Shown in pieces: positions 1 through 6,421 of a DNA stretch of 10,867 nucleotides (its first letter is position 1; every line of letters starts with the position of its first letter). This DNA comes from SZUA-181 sp964601765 (lineage in GTDB: Bacteria; Pseudomonadota; Zetaproteobacteria; Mariprofundales; Mariprofundaceae). The stretch lies in assembly GCA_964601765.1 (NCBI GenBank), contig CAZROR010000061.1, positions 1 to 10,867 of the forward strand, written 5' to 3'. The notes beneath the pieces were generated by a model. It was not told the DNA's origin. It saw only the letters and a list, made by a program, of their open reading frames with translations, and ran no database searches. A program made the position numbers and the translations under genes.

Positions 1-1
1 C

Positions 2-355
2 ATCGTGAACATGATGCCAAAGGCCATGGCGAGGTTCAACCGCGAAACTCCGAACCATCCGGATGTCGTCTATCGCAGCTATAGTGCTGCACGGCCTCTC
101 GCTGAACAGCCCTGGCTGGTACGCCGCTATGGCCGCACCATCCAGGCCGTGGAAGGTGATAATGACAGCCAGGTTTCCGTGACCTCCGCCATCTGGGGCT
201 GCCATGCCGATACCCTGCGAGCCGATCATTTCGAGGTCATTGGCATGAACATCTGGCTCAACCCCTTTCACCGGCGTCAGCGCTTCGACCATCTGCCCGT
301 ATACCGGGAAATTGGCGACTGGATCCGGCGATTCGAGGCTGGGAAGGACAGCTGA
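2..355 (+). CDS. Lipase-like alpha/beta hydrolase, C-terminal part (5' end outside window)
   Basis: The reading frame is open to the left edge (first full codon at position 2), so this is the last ~117 residues of a longer protein. The segment fits the C-terminal third of bacterial triacylglycerol lipases. It has an acidic EGDNDSQVSV motif, where such enzymes carry the catalytic Asp (probably the GAC at 164-166), then WGCHADTLRADHFEVIG with the likely catalytic His at 227-229, and a helical tail (VYREIGDWIRRFE). The nucleophile elbow GxSxG would lie upstream and cannot be seen. By analogy it would hydrolyse esters or lipids, but substrate and location are unknown because any signal peptide is outside the window. 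Its TGA (353-355) is followed at once by the TTG of the next gene in the same frame. The family assignment is by motif pattern only; another alpha/beta hydrolase or an acyltransferase is possible. Confidence 0.62.
   Translation: MVNMMPKAMARFNRETPNHPDVVYRSYSAARPLAEQPWLVRRYGRTIQAVEGDNDSQVSVTSAIWGCHADTLRADHFEVIGMNIWLNPFHRRQRFDHLPVYREIGDWIRRFEAGKDS
341..348 (+). promoter_or_regulatory. Ribosome binding site deciding the TTG start at 356
   Basis: GGGAAGGA lies 7 bases before TTG 356, inside the last codons of the lipase-like gene. The codon just before the TTG is the in-frame TGA of the upstream gene, so no earlier start is possible. The N-terminus MLYFAYGSNM then matches the family N-terminus exactly. 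Confidence 0.6.
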
Positions 356-817
356 TTGCTCTATTTTGCTTACGGCTCAAATATGAGCACAACCCGCATG
401 CAGGCACACATTCCATCGGCCGTGGCCATGCACATTGCATACATGCCGGACCGGAAACTGGTATGCAACAAGCTGGGTCGGGATGGCACGGGCAAGGCAA
501 ATCTCGTTCGCCAGCGGGGCCAAATGGTATATGGCGTTCTCTATGCGCTGTCGCCGGCGGCGCTACAGGTGCTTGATGGCTTCGATGCCGGTTATCGCCG
601 CATTAAAGCCCGGGTGTTTATCAGCGGACAGGATCCCGTTTGCGTGCAAACGTATGAGGCCGAGCGACTCACGGATGATCCGGTTCCCCTCGACTGGTAT
701 CGTGCATACATCATCGCAGGGGCACGTGAACACGGCTTGCCCGCAGACTACGTCCGGTATCTGGAACAACTGCCGGCACATCGCGAGAGCACAATAAAAG
801 GGGAACCCCTTGCGTGA
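356..817 (+). CDS. Gamma-glutamylcyclotransferase-like (GGCT/AIG2 fold) protein
   Basis: 153 aa starting at TTG. The N-terminus LYFAYGSNMS is the glycine-rich substrate loop of the GGCT-like fold, and YGVLYALSPAALQVLDGF (residues 59-76) is the second conserved block. Members release 5-oxoproline from gamma-glutamyl peptides or amines, in glutathione or polyamine turnover, and are cytosolic. In most members the second block reads roughly LDxxEG...GY with a catalytic Glu; here it is LDGFDAGYRR, so the acidic residue appears to be Asp77 and the loop is short. The C-terminal part (DWYRAYIIAGAREHGLPADYVRYLEQL) is the usual helical end of bacterial relatives. It abuts the lipase-like gene with no gap and overlaps yjbQ by 8 bases, so it is almost certainly co-transcribed. 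The fold call is firm; the exact substrate is not determined. Confidence 0.82.
   Translation: MLYFAYGSNMSTTRMQAHIPSAVAMHIAYMPDRKLVCNKLGRDGTGKANLVRQRGQMVYGVLYALSPAALQVLDGFDAGYRRIKARVFISGQDPVCVQTYEAERLTDDPVPLDWYRAYIIAGAREHGLPADYVRYLEQLPAHRESTIKGEPLA
798..811 (+). promoter_or_regulatory. Palindrome covering the yjbQ ribosome binding site and TTG start
   Basis: AAGGGGAACCCCTT is a perfect 14-base palindrome. As RNA it can form a stem AAGGG/CCCTT with a GAAC loop. The purine side is the Shine-Dalgarno sequence of yjbQ, and the pyrimidine side ends in the first two bases of its TTG start (810-812). Ribosomes finishing the upstream gene, which stops at 815-817, would melt it. This is the geometry expected for translational coupling. 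The function is inferred; the symmetry is seen directly. Confidence 0.45.
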
Positions 818-1223
818 AGTGATTCACATCGCCACTCACCATCGCGAAGAGCTGATTGATATCACGCCTGCCGTGCAATCGGTCGTGGGCAAAAGCGGCA
901 TTCACAACGGCCTCGTTTCCGTCTATGCCCAGGGAGCAACCGCCGCCATCATGATCCAGGAAAACTGGGATGCATCCGTGCAGACAGATGTTGTCCACCT
1001 GCTCGCAAAGCTGATTCCACGCGGGGTGTGGCTGCACGATGCACAGGACGGCAATGGCGATGCGCACCTGAAGGCGGGACTGGTCGGTCCATCCGAAACC
1101 ATTCCACTTGTCGATGGCAGGCTCGGACTCTCCCGCTGGCAAAACATCTTTTTCTGCGAGTTCGACGGGCCCAGAAGCCGCCGGCCCATCGTCTGCACGA
1201 TCATGCCGGACAGGGAGACATAA
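810..1223 (+). CDS. yjbQ: YjbQ/UPF0047 family protein
   Basis: 137 aa, TTG start. The whole length matches the YjbQ family: GLVSVYAQGATAAIMIQEN, then HDAQDGNGDAHLKAGLVGPSETIPLVDGRLGLSRWQNIFFCEFDGP, then a hydrophobic last strand (RPIVCTIMP). The family is a compact beta fold. E. coli YjbQ has been described as having weak thiamine-phosphate synthase activity, and the true role is unclear. The usual HTSA motif is replaced here by QGATAA, which marks a subgroup, while the downstream His/Asp cluster (HD...GDAH) is kept. The start overlaps the end of the GGCT-like gene by 8 bases, and a palindrome covers the start. The TAA stop is directly followed by the ATG of the next gene in the same frame. 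Confidence 0.85.
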   Translation: MREVIHIATHHREELIDITPAVQSVVGKSGIHNGLVSVYAQGATAAIMIQENWDASVQTDVVHLLAKLIPRGVWLHDAQDGNGDAHLKAGLVGPSETIPLVDGRLGLSRWQNIFFCEFDGPRSRRPIVCTIMPDRET

Positions 1224-1541
1224 ATGTATATCACCATGAACCGTATTCTGGTAAACCGCGAGCACTGGGATGCCTTCGAGGCACGCTTCAAAAACAGGGC
1301 CGGGCTCGTCGACCAGACCCCCGGTTTCATCCGCAACATGATTCTGCGCCCTGAAAATCCCGATGATCTGCATATCGTCATGACACTGTGGGAAAACTGT
1401 GCCGCCTTCGAGGCCTGGACGCAAAGCGAGGCCTTCGCCAGGGCACATGCAAAAGGCAACCGCCCGCCAGCGGACATGTTTCGCGGCCAGAGCATGCTGG
1501 AGACATTCGACGTCGTAGCCGATACACAAACCGGGACCTGA
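1224..1541 (+). CDS. ABM-domain mono-oxygenase, IsdG/HmoA-like (possible heme degradation)
   Basis: 105 aa forming a single antibiotic-biosynthesis-monooxygenase (ferredoxin-like dimeric) domain. The sequence contains the pattern of the IsdG-type Asn-Trp-His triad: N6 (TMNRIL), W65 (AFEAW) and H75 (ARAHA). Spacings are close to N7/W67/H77 of IsdG. PGFIRNMILRPENPDDLHIVMTLWE is the usual central strand pair, and LETFDVV is the last strand. By family knowledge it could open the heme ring to release iron, but ABM proteins also oxidise other aromatics or only bind heme. The SD AGGGAGA (1212-1218) lies 5 bases before the ATG, and the start directly follows the TAA of yjbQ. It is the last gene of this run; a GC-rich hairpin follows 47 bases downstream. 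Confidence 0.78.
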   Translation: MYITMNRILVNREHWDAFEARFKNRAGLVDQTPGFIRNMILRPENPDDLHIVMTLWENCAAFEAWTQSEAFARAHAKGNRPPADMFRGQSMLETFDVVADTQTGT

Positions 1542-1588
1542 CAGCCATTTCCGAATCTGGCCTCGCCTGGCCTTGCAGGCTATGCTTC

Positions 1589-1612
1589 GCCGCCTCGAAT
1601 CCACGGGGCGGC
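1589..1612 (+). terminator. GC-rich hairpin after the ABM gene, candidate terminator
   Basis: GCCGCCTCG (1589-1597) pairs with CGGGGCGGC (1604-1612) over a 6-base loop, giving nine pairs including one U-G. It is followed by CCGGATATTTC, which is only weakly U-rich. It sits 47 bases after the stop at 1541 in the gap before the gatC operon. A rho-independent terminator is plausible but the U-tract is poor. Confidence 0.35.
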
Positions 1613-1710
1613 CCGGATATTTCATGAAGACCATGCGTGTCTGCCGGGATACCGGGATTAAATGAAAGGCTGTACAAAGATGAAAGGCGGTTTGATGAAG
1701 GAGAGCTCGC

Positions 1711-1845
1711 ATGTTGCGGCGCCTGGCGTGTTCAGCCGTGCCGGCTGCGCGCCTTTGGCTGCGAACCATGGCGACAGCCATGCTTTTTGCCTGCATGCGC
1801 ACCCCGGCCGCGCCTGTCCTGCGCCATCCATCCGCAATCTCATGA
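1711..1845 (+). CDS. Candidate small ORF (44 aa) upstream of gatC
   Basis: This is a possible gene filling part of the 323-base gap 1542-1864. ATG 1711 is preceded at 7 bases by AGGAG (1699-1703), the best Shine-Dalgarno in the gap. The peptide starts MLRRLACSAVPAARLWLR and continues TMATAMLFACMRTPAAPV. It is basic and alanine-rich, with a short hydrophobic stretch ending in LFAC, which loosely resembles a lipobox. The stop (1843-1845) is 19 bases before the gatC TTG. I recognise no family. A competing frame, 1662-1859, has three ATG-Lys codons and ends 5 bases before gatC. The two cannot be separated by eye, and both could be non-coding leader sequence. Confidence 0.27.
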   Translation: MLRRLACSAVPAARLWLRTMATAMLFACMRTPAAPVLRHPSAIS

Positions 1846-1864
1846 AAAACCCGGGGTAAAAACA

Positions 1865-2143
1865 TTGGATATTGACGTGCGCAAGGTGGCTGAACTGGCC
1901 CGTATCCGGCTGACCGATGAAGAGGCCGCCGCCCTTGGTCCGCAGCTGAACAGCATCCTCGGCTATGTAGACTCTCTGAGCCGACTCGACACGAGCGATG
2001 TTGCGCCCACGGCACACCCGCATGATGCCGCCATGCCGCTACGGGCCGACACCGTGACCAACAGCAACCGCCGCAGTGAGTTGCAGGCCTCGGCGCCCAA
2101 GGTGGAAGCCGGGCTCTACGTCGTACCAAAGGTAATTGAATAG
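1865..2143 (+). CDS. gatC: Aspartyl/glutamyl-tRNA amidotransferase subunit C (GatC)
   Basis: 92 aa from TTG 1865: DIDVRKVAELARIRLTDEE at the N-terminus, then a LGYVDSLSRLDTSDVAPTAHP core and the diagnostic end APKVEAGLYVVPKVIE. GatC is the small stabilising subunit that wraps around the GatA-GatB interface in the cytosolic GatCAB complex. The length is normal (about 95 aa). The start is TTG because the frame upstream has no ATG close by and the family N-terminus begins here; GGGG at 1853-1856 gives a weak SD. The stop TAG overlaps the GTG of gatA by one base. It is the first gene of a gatCAB-purB operon. No convincing promoter was seen in the gap in front. Confidence 0.93.
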   Translation: MDIDVRKVAELARIRLTDEEAAALGPQLNSILGYVDSLSRLDTSDVAPTAHPHDAAMPLRADTVTNSNRRSELQASAPKVEAGLYVVPKVIE

Positions 2144-3603
2144 TGCCCTTCTCCACCGTATCCGAGCTGAAGCAGCGCCTGGATGCGGGTGAGGCCTCGG
2201 CATACGAGCTGGCAGCGACCTATCTGGACCGCATCGAGGCACATAACGACACGCTGAACGCTTTCGTGCATGTAGAACGCACACAGGTCATGGCACAGGC
2301 ACAGGCCTCGGATGCCTATCGCACCAGCCACGCGGCACGCCCGCTTGAAGGCATCCCCATTGCCATCAAGGACATCTTTTGCAGTACTGAGTCTCCGACA
2401 ACCTGCTGCTCCCGCATCCTTGAAGGCTTCACCGCGGCGTATGACGCACATGTCATCACCCGCCTGCGCGAGGCTGGCGCCATTCTGCTCGGCAAGACGA
2501 ACATGGATGAGTTTGCGATGGGTTCCTCCACGGAAACCTCCGCCTTTGGCCCCTGCCGCAATCCGTGGAATACGGACCGCATACCGGGCGGTTCCTCCGG
2601 TGGCTCGGCCGTGGCCGTCGCCGCGGCACTCGCACCGGCCGCCCTCGGCACCGACACCGGTGGCTCCATCCGCCAGCCTGCAGCCGTTACCGGCATCGTC
2701 GGCCTGAAGCCGACCTATGGGCGCATCTCCCGACGCGGTATCATTGCCTTTGCCTCCTCGCTCGATCAGGCAGGGCCGATGACACGTACTGTCCGGGATA
2801 CGGCCCTTATTACTGCGGCTATCGCTGGCCACGATGCGATGGACGCCACCTCCGTGGTGGACGCCCCGGCCATCGACTGGCTGGCTGCCTGCGACAAAAA
2901 GGACATGCAGGGCCTGAAGATAGGCCGGCCTGCGGAGTATTTTGTTGACGGCATGGATGCCGATGTGCGCGCAGCCGTGGATACCGCGCTGGCCCGGTGC
3001 GAGGAACTTGGCGCCAGGATCATCGACATCTCGCTGCCGCACACCGAATACGCTACCGCAACCTACTATGTGATTGCGCCGAGTGAGGCCTCAGCTAACC
3101 TGGCCCGCTACGACGGTGTGCGCTACGGCCATCGCTGCGAAAACCCGCGTGATCTCGCCGACCTGTACACGCGTTCACGCGATGAGGGCTTCGGGGATGA
3201 GGTCAAGCGCCGCATCCTGACCGGCACCTTCGCGCTTTCCTCCGGCTACTACGATGCCTACTACAAAAAGGCGCAGCAGGTGCGCACGCTGATCCGCCAG
3301 GACTTTCTGAAGGCCTTTGAGCAAGTCGATGTCATCGCCACACCGACATCTCCCGTGCCGGCATTCGGCATCGGTGAAAAAACCAGTAATCCGCTGACAA
3401 TGTATCTCTCGGATATCTTCACGATTGCCGTGAACCTGGCCGGCCTGCCAGGCCTGTCCCAGCCCTGCGGCTTCGTGGATGGTCTGCCGGTAGGGCTGCA
3501 GTGGATCGCACCGGCCTGGCGCGAGGATGTGCTGCTTGCCGCTGCCAGCGCCTATGAGTCAGCCACAGACTGGCATACCCATCGTCCGGAGCAGTTCGCA
3601 TGA
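2143..3603 (+). CDS. gatA: Glutamyl-tRNA(Gln)/aspartyl-tRNA(Asn) amidotransferase subunit A (GatA)
   Basis: 486 aa, the normal length for GatA. It is the glutaminase subunit of GatCAB: it frees ammonia from Gln or Asn and passes it to GatB. The amidase-signature catalytic triad Lys-cisSer-Ser is present: K76 in IPIAIKDIF, S151 in PGGSSGGSA, and nucleophile S175 in TDTGGSIRQPA, with the spacing found in S. aureus GatA (K79/S154/S178). LREAGAILLGKTNMDEFAMGSS and GLPGLSQPCGFVDGLPVGLQ are the other family blocks. The start is GTG, overlapping the gatC TAG as TAGTG, with AAAGGT 9 bases before. The stop overlaps the gatB ATG as ATGA, so C, A and B are translationally coupled, which suits a 1:1:1 complex. 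Confidence 0.97.
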   Translation: MPFSTVSELKQRLDAGEASAYELAATYLDRIEAHNDTLNAFVHVERTQVMAQAQASDAYRTSHAARPLEGIPIAIKDIFCSTESPTTCCSRILEGFTAAYDAHVITRLREAGAILLGKTNMDEFAMGSSTETSAFGPCRNPWNTDRIPGGSSGGSAVAVAAALAPAALGTDTGGSIRQPAAVTGIVGLKPTYGRISRRGIIAFASSLDQAGPMTRTVRDTALITAAIAGHDAMDATSVVDAPAIDWLAACDKKDMQGLKIGRPAEYFVDGMDADVRAAVDTALARCEELGARIIDISLPHTEYATATYYVIAPSEASANLARYDGVRYGHRCENPRDLADLYTRSRDEGFGDEVKRRILTGTFALSSGYYDAYYKKAQQVRTLIRQDFLKAFEQVDVIATPTSPVPAFGIGEKTSNPLTMYLSDIFTIAVNLAGLPGLSQPCGFVDGLPVGLQWIAPAWREDVLLAAASAYESATDWHTHRPEQFA

Positions 3604-5030
3604 GCTGGGAGGCAGTCATCGGACTGGAGGTGCATGTCCAGCTGAACACGAGAACCAAGGCATTCTGCGGCTGTTCCACGGCCTTCGGGGCCGAGCCAAA
3701 CACGCAGACCTGTCCCGTCTGCCTCGGCATGCCGGGGCAGCTGCCGGTGTTGAACCGTGAGGCCGTGGAAAAAACCGTGCTGACCGGGCTGGCCATCAAC
3801 GCCCACATTAATCTCGAGTCCAAGTTCGATCGCAAGAATTATTTCTATCCGGATCTTCCGAAGGGCTATCAGATCAGCCAGTTCCCGCTGCCGCTGGTTG
3901 AGCACGGCCACCTGATGATTCCAACAGCAGCCGGTGAAAAACGCATCGGTATCACGCGCATCCACATGGAAGAGGATGCCGGCAAGAGCATGCATGCCGA
4001 AAGCGGCAACGTGTCGCATATCGACCTGAACCGCTCGGGTGTACCGCTGATGGAAATCGTGTCCGAGCCGGATATGCGCAGCGCCGATGAGGCGGTGGCC
4101 TATCTCAAGCAGTTGCATCAGCTCGTGCGCTTCCTCGATGTCTCCGATGCGGACATGGAAAAGGGTCAGTTCCGCTGTGATGCGAATATTTCGGTACGCC
4201 GGCCGGGTGCACCGTTTGGCACACGTGCGGAGCTCAAGAACCTGAACTCCTTCCGCTTCATCAAGCAGGCCATTGAATATGAGATCATCCGCCAGACCGA
4301 GCTGATTGAGGATGGCGGCACCGTGGTGCAGGAAACGCGCCTGTACGACTCGGCCAAGGGCGAAACGCGCTCCATGCGCGGCAAGGAAGAGGCGCACGAC
4401 TACCGCTATTTCCCGGAGCCCGACCTGCCGCCACTGCGTATTTCTCAGGCGGAGGTCGATGCCATTCGTGCCGGCATGCCCGAGCTGCCGGGGCAGATGC
4501 GGGCGCGCTTTGAAAGGGAGTTTGGCCTGTCCGCCTATGATGCCAATGTGCTCACCGCCACGCGGGAGCTGGCGGCCTTCTATGAAAATCTTGTTGCCGC
4601 TGCCCCCGAAGACCCCAAGCGCGCCGCCAACTGGCTGGCCAACGAGCTGCTCGGCCGACTGAAGGAGCGGGGCGAGGACATCACCGAAAGCCCGATCGGG
4701 CCGAAACAGCTTGCCGGCCTGCTTGCGCGCATCGCCGACAATACGATTTCCGGCAAGATCGCCAAGGACGTGCTTGATGAAATGCTGGCCTCCGGCGAGG
4801 AGGCCGATGCGGTGATCGAGCGCAAGGGGCTGAAACAGATCACCGATACGGGCGCCATCGATGAAATCATCGAAAAGGTCATGCGCGACAACCCTGCACA
4901 GGTGGAGCAATACCGTGCCGGCAAGGAAAAGCTCATCGGGTTTTTTGTCGGTCAGGTCATGCAGGCCACACGCGGCAAGGCAAACCCGGGGCTCGTCAAT
5001 CAGCGCCTGCGCGAGCTGCTGAAGGGCTGA
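3600..5030 (+). CDS. gatB: Aspartyl/glutamyl-tRNA amidotransferase subunit B (GatB)
   Basis: 476 aa, full length. The N-terminal kinase-like domain starts WEAVIGLEVHVQLNT and carries the zinc site C23-x-C25 and C38-x-x-C41 (FCGCS, CPVCLGMPG). FDRKNYFYPDLPKGYQISQ, HMEEDAGKS and NRSGVPLMEIVSEPD are signature blocks for phosphorylating the acyl end of misacylated tRNA. The C-terminal ~150 residues are the helical and YqeY-like domain that grips the tRNA, ending MQATRGKANPGLVNQRLRELL. It acts with GatA and GatC to make Gln-tRNA(Gln) and/or Asn-tRNA(Asn). GGAG (3588-3591) lies 8 bases before the ATG, which overlaps the gatA stop. The TGA overlaps the purB start (TGATG). Confidence 0.97.
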   Translation: MSWEAVIGLEVHVQLNTRTKAFCGCSTAFGAEPNTQTCPVCLGMPGQLPVLNREAVEKTVLTGLAINAHINLESKFDRKNYFYPDLPKGYQISQFPLPLVEHGHLMIPTAAGEKRIGITRIHMEEDAGKSMHAESGNVSHIDLNRSGVPLMEIVSEPDMRSADEAVAYLKQLHQLVRFLDVSDADMEKGQFRCDANISVRRPGAPFGTRAELKNLNSFRFIKQAIEYEIIRQTELIEDGGTVVQETRLYDSAKGETRSMRGKEEAHDYRYFPEPDLPPLRISQAEVDAIRAGMPELPGQMRARFEREFGLSAYDANVLTATRELAAFYENLVAAAPEDPKRAANWLANELLGRLKERGEDITESPIGPKQLAGLLARIADNTISGKIAKDVLDEMLASGEEADAVIERKGLKQITDTGAIDEIIEKVMRDNPAQVEQYRAGKEKLIGFFVGQVMQATRGKANPGLVNQRLRELLKG

Positions 5031-6397
5031 TGGAGTTTTCCGAACTGTCCGCCCTGTCGCCCCTGGATGGGCGTTACGCCGGCAAGGTCGCGGCATTGCG
5101 CCCGATTTTCAGCGAATACGGACTGATCCGCGCCCGCATCACCATCGAGGTACGCTGGCTGCAAATGCTGTCGGCAAACCCGGATATCGCCGAGGTTCCG
5201 GCCTTCTCGAAAGCTGCCACGGCCTTTCTGGATGGCATCATCACGGATTTCAGCGAAGCGGATGCCGCACGCGTCAAGCAGATCGAGGCGACCACGAACC
5301 ACGATGTGAAGGCAGTTGAATACTTTCTGAAGGAAAAGGTCGCGTCGCATCCAGAGCTTGCATCCAGCGCCGGGTTTTTCCACTTCGCCTGCACCAGCGA
5401 GGACATCAATAACCTGGCTTATGCATTGATGCTGAAACAGGCGCGCGAGAGCGTGCTTGTGCCGGCCATGGAAGGGCTCATCGCCACCATCACGAGCGGG
5501 GCGCATGCCTATGCCGGGCAGGCCATGCTGGCACGCACGCACGGGCAACCCGCATCCCCTACCACGATGGGCAAGGAGTGGGCCAATGTCGCCTGCCGCA
5601 TGCGGCGTGCGCGCGACCAGGTCAGTGCTGTGCCACTGCTGGGCAAGATCAACGGTGCGGTCGGCAATTACAATGCGCACCTGGCCGCCTATCCGAACCT
5701 GGACTGGCCGGGTATCGCCAGGGGATTCGTCGAGTCGCTGGGGCTGGCCTGGAATCCGTACACCACCCAGATCGAACCGCACGACTACATCGCCGAGCTG
5801 AATGATGCGGTTGCACGTTTCAATACCATACTCATCGACTTCTGCCGCGACGTATGGGGATATATCTCGCTCGGCTATTTCAGGCAGAAGGTGCTTGCCG
5901 GCGAAGTCGGCTCATCCACAATGCCGCACAAGGTGAATCCGATTGATTTTGAAAATGCCGAGGGAAACCTGGGACTTGCCAATACCGTGTTGCGGCACCT
6001 GGCCGAAAAGCTGCCCGTCTCCCGCTGGCAGCGCGACCTGACGGATTCGACCGTATTGCGCAACCTCGGAGTCGGCTTCGGCTATGCACTGCTTGCCTAT
6101 GAATCGGCCCGGAAAGGGATGGGCAAGCTGGAGATCAGCGCCGATGCGCTGACTGCCGATCTCGACGCCACGTGGGAGGTGCTCGGCGAAGCCGTGCAGA
6201 CCGTCATGCGGCGCTACGGGCTTGAAAATCCGTACGAGCAGATGAAGGCGCTCACGCGCGGTAAGGGCATCACGCCTGAGCGCCTGCACGCATTCATCAA
6301 CGGCCTTGATATCCCCGATGACGCCAAGCAGCGGCTGATTGCGCTCACCCCCGCCGCCTACATAGGCAATGCTGAAACGCAAGCCCGGAATATCTAG
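5030..6397 (+). CDS. purB: Adenylosuccinate lyase (PurB)
   Basis: 455 aa, close to the 456 aa of E. coli PurB and of the same subtype (SALSPLDGRYAGKVAALRPIFSEYG at the N-terminus). A member of the fumarase/aspartase superfamily, it splits SAICAR to AICAR and adenylosuccinate to AMP in purine synthesis. General-acid/base residues are visible: H171 in LARTHGQPASPTTMGKE, and the mobile-loop serines S295-S296 in the signature GSSTMPHKVNPIDFENAEGN, both at E. coli numbering. TSEDINN (122-128) is the usual second block. The start ATG overlaps the gatB stop by one base (TGATG). AAGGG is only 3 bases before it, so translation probably depends on coupling. The TAG stop lies in the left arm of the hairpin shared with ispH. 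Confidence 0.97.
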   Translation: MEFSELSALSPLDGRYAGKVAALRPIFSEYGLIRARITIEVRWLQMLSANPDIAEVPAFSKAATAFLDGIITDFSEADAARVKQIEATTNHDVKAVEYFLKEKVASHPELASSAGFFHFACTSEDINNLAYALMLKQARESVLVPAMEGLIATITSGAHAYAGQAMLARTHGQPASPTTMGKEWANVACRMRRARDQVSAVPLLGKINGAVGNYNAHLAAYPNLDWPGIARGFVESLGLAWNPYTTQIEPHDYIAELNDAVARFNTILIDFCRDVWGYISLGYFRQKVLAGEVGSSTMPHKVNPIDFENAEGNLGLANTVLRHLAEKLPVSRWQRDLTDSTVLRNLGVGFGYALLAYESARKGMGKLEISADALTADLDATWEVLGEAVQTVMRRYGLENPYEQMKALTRGKGITPERLHAFINGLDIPDDAKQRLIALTPAAYIGNAETQARNI

Positions 6398-6421
6398 GGC
6401 CGTAGCGTGAACAGGCCCTAG
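6394..6421. terminator. Hairpin shared by the convergent purB and ispH stops
   Basis: CTAGGGCC (6394-6401) and GGCCCTAG (6414-6421) are perfect 8-base inverted repeats around a 12-base loop. The left arm holds the purB TAG (6395-6397). The right arm holds the complement of the ispH TAG (6418-6420). Neither side is followed by a T-run, so this is not a classical intrinsic terminator. It could still act as a bidirectional RNA 3'-end stabiliser or block to convergent transcription. Confidence 0.5.

Noticed and set aside
1565..1580. GCCTG/CAGGC hairpin just after the ABM gene as a terminator
   Set aside because: It has only five pairs and no T-run; the 1589-1612 hairpin is much stronger.
1662..1703. 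ATGAAAGG repeats as a CRISPR or tandem-repeat array
   Set aside because: There are only three short, imperfect units with 6-9 base spacers; far too few and small for an array.
711..2156. 481-aa minus-strand ORF across yjbQ, the ABM gene and gatC
   Set aside because: It runs antisense to three recognised genes and has no family motif; long antisense frames are expected in GC-rich DNA.
3552..5096. 514-aa minus-strand ORF opposite gatB
   Set aside because: It is a shadow of gatB, which has full-length family motifs; the antisense protein is low-complexity His/Arg/Gly-rich with no domain.
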